Source of the DNA: Diaminobutyricibacter sp. McL0608
Lineage (GTDB): Bacteria > Actinomycetota > Actinomycetes > Actinomycetales > Microbacteriaceae
NCBI RefSeq assembly: GCF_039613825.1
Contig: NZ_CP154826.1
Span: 3,844,001 to 3,908,000 of the forward strand
DNA: 64,000 nt
Direction of reading: 5' to 3'
Shown here: positions 7,568 through 15,033 of the stretch, piece by piece
How positions within the stretch are numbered: position 1 is the stretch's first letter
Layout: the number at the start of each line of letters is the position of its first letter
Notes under the pieces: generated by a model
The model's database searches: none
Told to the model about the DNA's origin: nothing
The model's input: only the letters and a program-made list of their open reading frames with translations
Position numbers and translations under genes: made by a program

Positions 7568-9150
7568 GCGGTTACCTCCTCGAGCAGTGCCTCCGCCTCG
7601 ACGGCGACCGGAGCGGCGAGCGCGGCGACGTCGGCGTCGGTCTGGGCGTCCGTTCCGACATGGATGTCCGTGTCGACGTCCGTGTCGACGTCCGTGTCGA
7701 CGGGGCGGTTGGCAGGTGTGCGGTATGGCTCAGTCGTGTACCAGAGCAGAGCGTACAGGGAGCCGGCGAGCAGCGGGGCGACGATCGGCGAAATGTCCGC
7801 GCCCCCCAGCGCGACGGCGATCGGACCTTCGTACAGTGTCGTGTTGACCATGAGCATCGCAACGGCGACAGAGACGGACATGGCGATCACACCGGGCCAG
7901 TACCATCCTCCGCTGTGCCAGAACGGGCTGTTCCTGGTCTCGTCGTTGAGGGCGATGCCGTCGTAACGGTTGCGGCGCACGAAGACGTCCACGGCGTAGA
8001 TCGCGATCTGCGGGGCGAGCACCGCGACGCTCAGCTCGATGGCGGCGTTGAGGGTGTCGAGGAAGCTCGGTGTCGCGAACAGCAGGTAGGCGGATGCTGC
8101 AGCCACCACGACACCGCAGATCACGACGGTCCAGGCCCGGTGGATGCGCAACCCGAGCGCCTGCACGTACAGACCAGTTGAGTAGGCGCAGAGCACGTTG
8201 TTCGTGATGCTGCCGAGAACGATCATCGCGAGGAACACCGGGTAGAACCAGCCGGGCACGATCTTCGCGATCGCGACCTGCGGATCGGTCATGTCGATGG
8301 CGGTGCCGGCGATGACGCCGAGGGCCGAGATCAGGACGGCGGGGATCAGGCCGCCGAGCGCAGTCCACAACACGACCGCGCGCCGGGAGACGTTCTTCGG
8401 CAGGTAGCGGGCGTAGTCGGCGCTCGTCCCCCACGAGAGCGGGCCCGAAGCCATGATCGCGAAGCCGAGCAGCAGGAGTGCCCAGTTCTCACCGGACGAC
8501 ATCGCCGGCGGCGTGTAGGAGAAGTCGGCCGCTCCGAACACGAAGACCGCGAGCAGGATGAAGCAGACGACGAGCGCTGCCGTGAAGATCGGGCTGAGCT
8601 TCAGGATCGTGCCGTGTCCGTAGACGCTGATGCCGAAGCTGAGCACGGTGACGACGGCGAGCACTCCCCATTCGACGCCCGGCGACACGTCGATGCCGAT
8701 GTGCTGGAGCAGCGCCACCGACGCGAGTGTCGCGAACGTGACGTTGAGGATCTCGTAGAAGATGCCGATCAGCACGCCGAGTGCCTCGCCGAACAGCTTG
8801 TTGCCGCGGGCGCCGAACATCGTGCGCATGATGACGACACTCGGAGTGCCCGACCCCGGACCGCTGATGGCGAGCCATCCGACCGCGATCCACCAGAGGT
8901 TGCCGAGGACCGTGAGCATGAGGGCCTGCCACACGGGAAGGCCGAGCAGGATGAGGACTCCCCCGAGAACGAAATACAGGTAGATCACGTTCGCCGACAT
9001 CCACACCCAGAACAGCGAGCTGGACTTGCCGTGGCGTTCGGCGGGCGGGATGTAGTCGATCCCGCGACTCTCGATGTGGCCGACAGCGTCGATTCCGTGC
9101 GTCACCGGCATATCTGCCGTTGCGACTGTGTCTGGAGCAGCGTTGCTCAT
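7564..9150 (-). CDS. NCS1-family (cytosine/purine-type) permease
   Basis: 528 residues with about 12 hydrophobic segments. The N-terminal IESRGIDYIPPAERHGK followed by SLFWVWMSANV, and GPGSGTPSVVIMRTMFGARG, are hallmarks of nucleobase:cation symporter-1 transporters for purines, cytosine, allantoin, hydantoins and related N-heterocycles. It overlaps the deiminase start by four bases (ATGA), so permease, deiminase and amidase form one operon, probably for uptake and deamination of a small nitrogen compound; the substrate is unknown. The C-terminal tail has a VDTD repeat encoded by three copies of a 12-bp unit at 7666-7701. It is divergent from a TetR regulator. Confidence 0.85.
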   Translation of the reverse strand: MSNAAPDTVATADMPVTHGIDAVGHIESRGIDYIPPAERHGKSSSLFWVWMSANVIYLYFVLGGVLILLGLPVWQALMLTVLGNLWWIAVGWLAISGPGSGTPSVVIMRTMFGARGNKLFGEALGVLIGIFYEILNVTFATLASVALLQHIGIDVSPGVEWGVLAVVTVLSFGISVYGHGTILKLSPIFTAALVVCFILLAVFVFGAADFSYTPPAMSSGENWALLLLGFAIMASGPLSWGTSADYARYLPKNVSRRAVVLWTALGGLIPAVLISALGVIAGTAIDMTDPQVAIAKIVPGWFYPVFLAMIVLGSITNNVLCAYSTGLYVQALGLRIHRAWTVVICGVVVAAASAYLLFATPSFLDTLNAAIELSVAVLAPQIAIYAVDVFVRRNRYDGIALNDETRNSPFWHSGGWYWPGVIAMSVSVAVAMLMVNTTLYEGPIAVALGGADISPIVAPLLAGSLYALLWYTTEPYRTPANRPVDTDVDTDVDTDIHVGTDAQTDADVAALAAPVAVEAEALLEEVTA

Positions 9151-9184
9151 CGTGTCGCCTCTCGTTTCGTCATCGAACCTTTTC

Positions 9185-9204
9185 TATTGATCGTTTGATC
9201 AATA
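9185..9204. promoter_or_regulatory. perfect palindromic operator, TATTGATC-N4-GATCAATA
   Basis: A perfect inverted repeat with 8-bp arms and a GTTT spacer, centred in the 87-bp gap between the permease (minus) and TetR-family (plus) genes. Its size and position are those of a TetR operator that controls both divergent genes. It overlaps a likely -35 region (TTGATC at 9195-9200) of the regulator, whose -10 is probably in the TATATACAAT stretch at 9220-9229, which suggests autoregulation. Confidence 0.75.
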
Positions 9205-9237
9205 AGATTGAGGCGACGCTATATACAATGAGGGACC

Positions 9238-9894
9238 ATGTCAAGTGCAGACCGGAGAAGAGCCGAGCGGAAGACGCCGTCCGAGCGCGCCGCTGAGATC
9301 GAGGATGCGGCGCGCGCCATCGCCCTCTCCGGCGGTCTGACCACGGTCACACTGCGCGGCGTCGCGGCACAGGTGGGCGTCACGCCCGCCCTGGTCGCGC
9401 ACTATCAGCCGAGCATGGAATCGCTGGTCGCGAGCACATTCACTGCAGTCGTCGACGCGGAGCTCGTCGAGATCGCGGAGTTGATCGCCGCCTCTCCGAC
9501 GGCGACCGAACGCCTTTCACGACTCATCGACACACTGCAGGACGGCTCCCGCGACGATCTCACTCAGATCTGGGTGGACGCGTGGAGTCTCGGCCGGCGA
9601 AGCGAAGTGCTCGCGGCGGCCGTCCGCGTCCAGATGGACGCCTGGGAGTCGTTCATCACGGACGTGCTCGAAGGCGGCTGCGACTCCGGCGAGTTCACGA
9701 CTGACGAACCGGCCACGGTCGCATGGCAGCTCCTCGGCATGATCGACGGCCTCAACGCCCAGTCACTCGTCCACTACCGGGACGCGCCGTCGCGCGGCCG
9801 CCTGATCGCCCACGCGATCGAGCACGAGCTCGGCCTCGCCCGCGGCGCGCTCACCGCGCCCGCGCCCGCCGCGCCCGCGCGCACCCCCGCTTAG
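9238..9894 (+). CDS. TetR/AcrR-family transcriptional regulator
   Basis: 218 residues. The N-terminal helix-turn-helix spans about residues 20-65 (AAEIEDAARAIALSGGLTTV, then TLRGVAAQVGVTPALVAHYQ), followed by an all-helical ligand domain. It lies divergently to the permease-deiminase-amidase operon with a perfect palindrome between them, so it is probably the local repressor that responds to the operon's substrate. A GAGGGA ribosome binding site precedes the ATG at 9238. The C-terminus is a low-complexity Ala/Pro tail (APAPAAPARTPA) that ends just before a hairpin repeat. Confidence 0.85.
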   Translation: MSSADRRRAERKTPSERAAEIEDAARAIALSGGLTTVTLRGVAAQVGVTPALVAHYQPSMESLVASTFTAVVDAELVEIAELIAASPTATERLSRLIDTLQDGSRDDLTQIWVDAWSLGRRSEVLAAAVRVQMDAWESFITDVLEGGCDSGEFTTDEPATVAWQLLGMIDGLNAQSLVHYRDAPSRGRLIAHAIEHELGLARGALTAPAPAAPARTPA

Positions 9895-9912
9895 CCCATC
9901 CCATCCAAATGC

Positions 9913-9973
9913 GGCGAGCACAGGAAAAAGCAGCGAATTCCGCGGTCTGAAGCAGCTTTTTCCTGTGCTCGCC
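9913..9973. repeat. inverted-repeat element, GAGCACAGGAAAAAG family, copy A
   Basis: Perfect 19-bp arms (GGCGAGCACAGGAAAAAGC at 9913-9931 and its complement at 9955-9973) enclose a 23-base loop. It lies between the convergent TetR and DoxX genes. The A-run and T-run are inside the stem, so it could act as a bidirectional terminator, but the same arms recur at 10888-10946, which marks it as a dispersed REP-like element. Confidence 0.75.
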
Positions 9974-9989
9974 GGCTCGGAGCGGGGGG

Positions 9990-10352
9990 TCAGATCAGGG
10001 CGAATGCGAGGATCGCCGCGACGACGCAGAGGACCGCGACGACGATCTGCATGACGGGCGACTCCTTGCGGCGCGCGTGCACGACCGCGGCGCCGACCAT
10101 GACGATCGCGAGACCGATCGCCGCGATCGGGGTCAGCACCGGCGCGATGCCCGTGAGCATCGGCAGCACCAGGCCGAAGGCTCCGACCACCTCGATCGCG
10201 GCGATGAGTTTCACGATGGGTGCCGAGTAGTCGTCGGTCCACGCCATCCCGCTCGCCGCAAGCGCTGAGCGGCTCCGCACCAGCTTGGTCGCACCCGCCG
10301 CGACGAAGAAGAGGGCGAGCAGGGCGAGGAGGATCCAGAGGACGATGAGCAT
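9990..10352 (-). CDS. DoxX family membrane protein
   Basis: 120 residues with four hydrophobic segments and the DoxX-type N-terminus (LFFVAAGATKLVRS), a conserved Glu in the second segment (LIAAIEVVGAFGLVLP) and a cytoplasmic HARRKE turn. DoxX-like proteins sit in the membrane and are linked to quinone, thiosulfate or oxidative stress metabolism; the exact reaction here cannot be read. It is transcribed divergently from an HxlR-family regulator with a TACT-N7-AGTA palindrome between them, an arrangement like catD and its YodB/CatR regulators in Bacillus. Confidence 0.8.
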   Translation of the reverse strand: MLIVLWILLALLALFFVAAGATKLVRSRSALAASGMAWTDDYSAPIVKLIAAIEVVGAFGLVLPMLTGIAPVLTPIAAIGLAIVMVGAAVVHARRKESPVMQIVVAVLCVVAAILAFALI

Positions 10353-10375
10353 GAGGTGCCTTTGCAGATTGGTCG

Positions 10376-10394
10376 GTTACTCTTTGTAAGTAAC
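10376..10394. promoter_or_regulatory. operator-like palindrome GTTACT-N7-AGTAAC
   Basis: Perfect 6-bp arms with a 7-base spacer in the gap between the DoxX and HxlR genes. The core TACT-N7-AGTA matches, as I recall it, the operator recognised by the quinone-sensing HxlR-family repressors YodB/CatR. A longer inverted pair (GTGCCTTTGCA near 10356 and TGCAAAAGGCAC near 10423) flanks it on both sides. Confidence 0.65.
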
Positions 10395-10464
10395 ACCATG
10401 ATGAGTTATCGGACTACCCGTTGCAAAAGGCACACGGATGTTCGTGAAGCACACGGAGGTAACC

Positions 10465-10875
10465 ATGGCGACGACCACCCAGGAGACGCTGAGCGCGAAA
10501 ACCGGGCGCAGCGACTACGAGTCCGCCTGCGGTGGCGCGGAGGCCGGCGGAATCATCCGCGACGTGCTCAACCGCATCGGGGACAAATGGTCCCTGCTCG
10601 TCATCGGGACCCTCGACCAGGGCCGCATGAGGTTCAGCGAACTGCAGCGGCACATCCCAGGGATCTCGCAGCGCATGCTGACCCTCACCCTGCGCCAGCT
10701 CGAACGCGACGGACTGGTCACCCGCACCGTGCACGCGGAGGTGCCGCCCCGCGTCGAATACGAACTCACTCTCATGGGCGCCACCCTCATCGCCCCGTCA
10801 CTCGCCTTGGCGACCTGGGCGATCGACAACTATCCGTCCATCCAGTCGGCCCGGACCACCTTCGACCGTTCCTGA
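10465..10875 (+). CDS. HxlR-family winged-helix transcriptional regulator
   Basis: 136 residues from the ATG at 10465, which has a GGAGG ribosome binding site at 10455-10459; an upstream in-frame start at 10438 lacks one. The HxlR winged-helix domain spans about residues 30-110 (IGDKWSLLVIGTLDQGRMRF, SELQRHIPGISQRMLTLTLR, QLERDGLVTR). A Cys at residue 22, just before the first helix, is in the place of the redox-sensing Cys of YodB/HypR-type proteins. It is divergent from a DoxX gene, so it is likely its repressor, released by quinones or other thiol-reactive electrophiles. Confidence 0.85.
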   Translation: MATTTQETLSAKTGRSDYESACGGAEAGGIIRDVLNRIGDKWSLLVIGTLDQGRMRFSELQRHIPGISQRMLTLTLRQLERDGLVTRTVHAEVPPRVEYELTLMGATLIAPSLALATWAIDNYPSIQSARTTFDRS

Positions 10876-10887
10876 CGCGCGACCACC

Positions 10888-10946
10888 GCGAGCACAGGAA
10901 AAGGACGGTCTTCGGGCGGTCTCAGGACGCTTTTTCCTGTGCTCGC
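10888..10946. repeat. inverted-repeat element, GAGCACAGGAAAAAG family, copy B
   Basis: Arms GCGAGCACAGGAAAA (10888-10902) and TTTTCCTGTGCTCGC (10932-10946) form a perfect 15-bp stem around a 29-base loop. It lies between the convergent HxlR and serine-hydrolase-like genes. It shares arms, and a GGTCT motif in the loop, with copy A about 0.95 kb away. Confidence 0.75.
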
Positions 10947-10969
10947 CGGCAGATCGGATGCGCGGGGCA

Positions 10970-12256
10970 CTACTTCTTGGGTGCAGCCGGCTGGCAGACG
11001 GCCGCGGCCTTCATCGCCGCCACGGCCTGCGCTTCCGACCAGGGCAGCGCCACGATCGCCTTCTCGCCCGCCTTGGCCGGCGCTTTCGAAGCGATCGACG
11101 CCAACTGCTGGGCGAGTTCCCGTGCGAAGCCCGCTCCCGCCGACGAGTTGTTGAGCGCCACGACGACCGTCAGCCCGCTGACCGGGTCCGTGAACATGGC
11201 CGAGATGAAGCCGGGGATCTCACCGACGTTCCCCAGCAGCGGCCCGAGTTTCAGCATCCCGAGGCCGTAGGTCTGCCACGATGGTGCACCATTGCCGATC
11301 GGGACGACCCGCGCCTGCGCCCGGGCCGATTCCGCCGAGACGAGTGAGCCTGTGGCGAACGCCTGGACGAACGTCTTGAGGTCCGTGATCGTCGACACGA
11401 CTCCCCCGGCCGTCCAGCCCATCGACGGGGACAGAGCCGTCTCATCGATGGTCGTGCCGCACTGGAGCGCACCCGCGTCGGTCAGCGACGTCGCGTAGCC
11501 GAGTGGATGCGGCGCAGGGATCGACACCTGACCCGAGTCGGGAAAGCTCGACTGGGTCATCCCGAGCCGGTCGAAGACGTAGTGCCGGTACAGGTCGCCC
11601 CAACTCATGCCGGTCGCGGCCTGCAGCGCCATGCCGAGCAGGACCATCCCCGCCTGGGACGCGTAGTAGACCTGCCCGGGCGAACCGGCGGGTTTGGTCG
11701 CGAGGCCGTCGCTCAGAAGCTCCATCGTCGGCCATTGGCGCGCCGGATTGGTGACGAACTCCGGTTTCAGCTGAGGCGTGTAGTCCCCGATGCCCGACGT
11801 GTTCTGGCACAGCTCGCGCAACGTGATGCCGCTCACTCCGATCATGCGCGGAAGGTACAGCGAGACCGGGTCATCGAGCTTCACCTTGCCTTCGTCGACC
11901 AGTGACAGCAGCACCGAGCACGTCATCGAGGTCGTGTTCGTCGCGATCCTGAAATGCATATCGGCGGTGACGGGGGCCGACCCTTTGATGGCCGTCGTGC
12001 CCAGGCCGTCCGTGTAGCTGCCCGACCAGGGCGCCCACACGCCGACCAGTGCTCCGGATGCGCCTGCCAGCTTCATCGCATCCGTCACCGCGGTCTCGAG
12101 CCGGCCTTCGATCGCGCTGGGGAAGGCGCCCTGCGCCTGCTGAGGCAGGCGCGCGGTCGCGTCGGCGTTGGGGGTGCAGGCGCCGAGTACGAGTGCGACA
12201 AGGCTCGCCAGTGCGACAGCGGTCGCCCGCTTTGCCCCGCGAAAGCCTCGAACCAT
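10970..12256 (-). CDS. serine-hydrolase-fold (class C beta-lactamase/DD-peptidase-like) lipoprotein with degenerate active site
   Basis: 428 residues from ATG 12256 (GGGGG ribosome binding site seven bases upstream; ATG 12262 is the alternative). A lipoprotein signal ends LVALVLGAC. The fold matches serine DD-peptidases such as Streptomyces R61 (FRIATNTTSMT, LLSLVDEGKVKLDDPVSLYL, TLRELCQNTSGIGDY). The three catalytic motifs are changed: SxxK reads TNTT, YxN reads YAS (VYYASQAG) and HxG reads NVG (LGNVGEIPGF). It is therefore probably a surface-anchored pseudoenzyme that binds cell wall or another ligand rather than hydrolysing it. The alignment is by eye. Confidence 0.7.
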   Translation of the reverse strand: MVRGFRGAKRATAVALASLVALVLGACTPNADATARLPQQAQGAFPSAIEGRLETAVTDAMKLAGASGALVGVWAPWSGSYTDGLGTTAIKGSAPVTADMHFRIATNTTSMTCSVLLSLVDEGKVKLDDPVSLYLPRMIGVSGITLRELCQNTSGIGDYTPQLKPEFVTNPARQWPTMELLSDGLATKPAGSPGQVYYASQAGMVLLGMALQAATGMSWGDLYRHYVFDRLGMTQSSFPDSGQVSIPAPHPLGYATSLTDAGALQCGTTIDETALSPSMGWTAGGVVSTITDLKTFVQAFATGSLVSAESARAQARVVPIGNGAPSWQTYGLGMLKLGPLLGNVGEIPGFISAMFTDPVSGLTVVVALNNSSAGAGFARELAQQLASIASKAPAKAGEKAIVALPWSEAQAVAAMKAAAVCQPAAPKK

Positions 12257-12429
12257 GCCCATCCCCCGATGGTTGTTGCACTAACTAGCCAGAATTCTAA
12301 ACCGAGATGGCCAGTATGCGATCACGGGCTCGACATGCCGGTAACGTTTCGGCTCCAATCCGATCGCGTCCGCCCTCCGAATAGCTCATGTACGGCCGAA
12401 GCCGTGCTCACACTAGGAGGAAACGAGAA

Positions 12430-12843
12430 ATGCGCACATCACCAAATCGCCTGATCGCGACCATATTCGGAGCGGTCTATCTACTCGTTGGGGCGCTCGG
12501 CTTCGCCTACACGGGCGGCGTCGGGTTCGTCGCGACCCAGGGCGGACTCATCCTCGGGATCTTCGAGGTCAATCCGCTGCACAACATCGCACACCTGCTC
12601 ATCGGCGCCGCACTCCTCATCGCCGGTCTGGTCAGCGTCGTCGCCGCGAAGACCGTCAACATCGTCGTCGGCGCCGCCTACCTGCTGCTCGGAATCGTCG
12701 GATTCTTCCTGGCGGGGACCGGCGCGAACATCCTCGCCCTGAACACGCCGGACCACTTCCTCCACCTCGCCTCGGCGATCGTGCTGCTGGGAGTCGGTCT
12801 CGGGGCGGAGCGTGCGACCCGCAGTTCGGCCGCGGTCGCATGA
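12430..12843 (+). CDS. DUF4383 family membrane protein
   Basis: 137 residues with four hydrophobic segments and the FEVNPLHNIAHLLIGA signature plus a C-terminal LNTPDHFLHLASAI repeat of the same Asn/His pattern, both typical of DUF4383. The function of the family is unknown. The ATG at 12430 follows an AGGAGGAAA ribosome binding site. The stop overlaps the start of the next gene (ATGA), so the two membrane proteins are co-translated. Confidence 0.8.
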   Translation: MRTSPNRLIATIFGAVYLLVGALGFAYTGGVGFVATQGGLILGIFEVNPLHNIAHLLIGAALLIAGLVSVVAAKTVNIVVGAAYLLLGIVGFFLAGTGANILALNTPDHFLHLASAIVLLGVGLGAERATRSSAAVA

Positions 12844-13436
12844 CAACCGCCACGGCGGGCCGAGGGGGTGATCCTGTGTCGCAGACACCCGAGCTCGCTA
12901 CGCGGAGCGGTGCGTCGACGGCCCCGGTGACACGGGCCTGGCTCGCCGTGGCTTCACTCGGAGCGGGGCTGCTCCATCTCGCGACGGGGGCGGGCGCGGC
13001 GTTGCCGGCCCTCGTCGCGCTGGTGATCTTCGGCGCTGCCGAAGTGTCGTGGGCAGTCGTGTGCCTCGCCCGGGACCGCCCACCCGTCGCGTCGTTCGCC
13101 GTCTACGCGGCTCTGCTCCCGGTCGGATGCTGGGCAGCGGTCGCCACCGCCGGCGCCACCTTCGGGGTCTCCCCGGCTTTCGCCGCCCTCCCGGCCTTCC
13201 CACTGTTCGTCGCGAGCGCCCTCGATGTCGCGATCGCACTGACCCTTGTCGTGAGCATCCGCCGCGCCACGCTGACGAGCCGAGTCGTGCGGGCATCCAC
13301 CGGACGCTTCGTCGCCGGGTTGCTGCTGAGCGCCGTGGCGGTCACGCTGGTGACGGTGCCGGCGCTCGCGGCGACCGGCCCCGGCGCACAGGCGGTCGAT
13401 GCACACCTGCTGCACGAGGGCGGCCACCACCACTGA
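12840..13436 (+). CDS. hypothetical multi-spanning membrane protein with His-rich C-terminus
   Basis: 198 residues with about five hydrophobic segments between residues 30 and 180 and a C-terminal LLHEGGHHH tail that could bind a metal. No family is recognised. It overlaps the DUF4383 gene by four bases, so the two proteins are probably made in step and may act together. An alternative GTG start exists about 12 codons in (VSQTPELATR). Confidence 0.6.
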   Translation: MTTATAGRGGDPVSQTPELATRSGASTAPVTRAWLAVASLGAGLLHLATGAGAALPALVALVIFGAAEVSWAVVCLARDRPPVASFAVYAALLPVGCWAAVATAGATFGVSPAFAALPAFPLFVASALDVAIALTLVVSIRRATLTSRVVRASTGRFVAGLLLSAVAVTLVTVPALAATGPGAQAVDAHLLHEGGHHH

Positions 13437-13457
13437 GCGTCGTCGTCCGCCATCGCT

Positions 13458-13636
13458 TGCCAATCTTTTGGCATCCAATTCGCCCGAGCGCCAAAACTTT
13501 GGCTACCAATTCGCCCGAGCGCCAAAACTTTGGCATCCGATCGATGCCGCGACCGCGACCTCGGCACCGGCCCGCGATCACTCGCCAAAGTATTGGCGCA
13601 CCATGTGATTGGTTGCCAAAAGATTGGCAACCAATC
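13458..13636. repeat. array of five GCCAA/TTGGC palindromes
   Basis: Five hairpins occupy a 180-bp convergent gap: TGCCAATCTTTTGGCA (13458-13473), GCCAAAACTTTGGC (13490-13503), GCCAAAACTTTGGC (13521-13534), CGCCAAAGTATTGGCG (13583-13598) and a perfect 13-bp-arm palindrome at 13607-13636 (GATTGGTTGCCAA, AAGA loop, complement). The second and third lie in identical 28-bp copies spaced by 31 bp. It may serve as a terminator cluster, a protein-binding array or the remnant of a REP-like element. Confidence 0.8.
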
Positions 13637-13654
13637 GAGACAGGTGTCGGCGCG

Positions 13655-14929
13655 TCAGCGCTCGCGCATGAACCGCTCGACGTCGGCGTCGACCATGATG
13701 TCACCCGGACGCAGCGGACGCGTGAGGTAGAGACCCTCGAGTGACGTGATGCGGCTCAGCGCCACATACGTCTGCCCCGGGCTGAACGCGCGCGCCCCCA
13801 GGTCGACGATCGCACTGTCGTACGTCTTGCCCTGCGACTTGTGGATGGTGACTGCCCACGCGAGACGCAACGGAAACTGGGTGAACTCGGCCACCACATC
13901 CTTGGTCAGCTTCTTGGTGACGGGGGAGTAGGAGTACTTGAACTTCTCCCAGATCGCCGGCTCGACCTCGTGCACGTCGCCGTCGACATCCACATAGACC
14001 ATCGAGTCGATTCGTGTCACCGTGCCGATCGTTCCGTTCACCCAGCGCGGCCCGTCGCCGGTGCCCGCGTCGTTGCGAAGGAACATCACCTGCGCGCCGA
14101 CCTTCAGCTCGAGCACCTCGTCAGCCGGAAACGCACGGCCCCCGAAATCACCGCTGACCTCGGCTTTTGCCGTGAGCGCGCGACCGGGCAGCTGGCGCAG
14201 GGCGTTCGAGTTGATGCGGTTGACCGCGTCGTTGCGGGTCGCGAGCGTGATCGTCCCCTCGTCGGGGGCGGGACGCGCTCCCATCTCGTTGAGCCTGTCA
14301 GCGATCTCTTTGGTGACGCGTCCGTGCCGGACCGCGTTCAGCATCGCCTTGAAGTCCGCCTCGTGCTGACGGTGGATCTCGGTGAGCTCCACGATCTTCA
14401 GTTCGGTCTCCCGCCACACTTTCGCGTCGAAGAACCACATCGACCGGTATGTGTCGCCGAAATAGGCGCGCTCGTCGGAGTCCCCGGGCACGGGCGCAAG
14501 CTGGTACGGGTCGCCGAACAGCACCACCTGCACGCCGCCGAAAGCCTCCAGCGGCCGCTGCCGTGCCTGCCTGAGGCTCCGGTCGATGGCATCCATCAGG
14601 TCGGCGTTGACCATCGAGATCTCGTCGATGACCAGGGTGTCGATCGTGTTCAGGAGCTTGCGGAGTTCGGCACTCTGGTCGATGTCGTGGTCGGCGATGA
14701 CGCCGATCGGCAGGCGGAACAGCGAGTGGATGGTCTGGCCACCGACATTGAGCGCTGCCACGCCGGTCGGAGCGCTGATCACCAGCTGCTTCTCGGTGTT
14801 CCACGAGAGGTGGTTGAGCAACGTCGACTTTCCGGTACCGGCGCGCCCGGTGACGAAGACGTGTTCGCGCGTGTTCTCGATGAGCTCGAACACGGCCGAC
14901 TGCTCGGCCGAGAGGGGGAGCTGGCCCAC
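13655..14929 (-). CDS. PIF1-like superfamily 1 DNA helicase / AAA ATPase
   Basis: 424 residues from a GTG at 14929 with a GGGGA ribosome binding site; an open frame extends 30 codons further but reads like noncoding sequence. Motifs in order: Walker A VTGRAGTGKSTLL (~residues 23-35), ISAPTGVAALNVGGQTIHS (motif Ia), TLVIDEISMV (Walker B), VVLFGDPYQLAPV (motif III), and the C-terminal HKSQGKTYDSAIVDLG with GQTYVALSRITSLEGLYL. These define the PIF1/RecD2-like 5'-3' helicases. It lacks the extra nuclease or long C-terminal domain found in some actinobacterial versions. The role is probably in replication-associated repair; no partner gene is adjacent. Confidence 0.85.
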   Translation of the reverse strand: MGQLPLSAEQSAVFELIENTREHVFVTGRAGTGKSTLLNHLSWNTEKQLVISAPTGVAALNVGGQTIHSLFRLPIGVIADHDIDQSAELRKLLNTIDTLVIDEISMVNADLMDAIDRSLRQARQRPLEAFGGVQVVLFGDPYQLAPVPGDSDERAYFGDTYRSMWFFDAKVWRETELKIVELTEIHRQHEADFKAMLNAVRHGRVTKEIADRLNEMGARPAPDEGTITLATRNDAVNRINSNALRQLPGRALTAKAEVSGDFGGRAFPADEVLELKVGAQVMFLRNDAGTGDGPRWVNGTIGTVTRIDSMVYVDVDGDVHEVEPAIWEKFKYSYSPVTKKLTKDVVAEFTQFPLRLAWAVTIHKSQGKTYDSAIVDLGARAFSPGQTYVALSRITSLEGLYLTRPLRPGDIMVDADVERFMRER

Positions 14930-15033
14930 CTGCGTCCCCTTTCCTGCGATGCGAAGCCCATTCAGCCTATCCCGCCGACGGGCCCGGGGAGGCCCTCCAC
15001 GCCCGCCCTGTGAGTGCATCTTAGGATTGCCTC

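Noticed and set aside
4508-7966. Very long plus-strand open frame (1152 codons) opposite the amidase and deiminase
   Set aside because: Arg/His/Asp-rich composition typical of antisense frames in GC-rich coding DNA, no domains; the minus-strand genes have clear motifs.
13458-13636. CRISPR array
   Set aside because: The units are palindromes of varying length with irregular spacing, only two exact copies, no regular spacers and no cas genes nearby.
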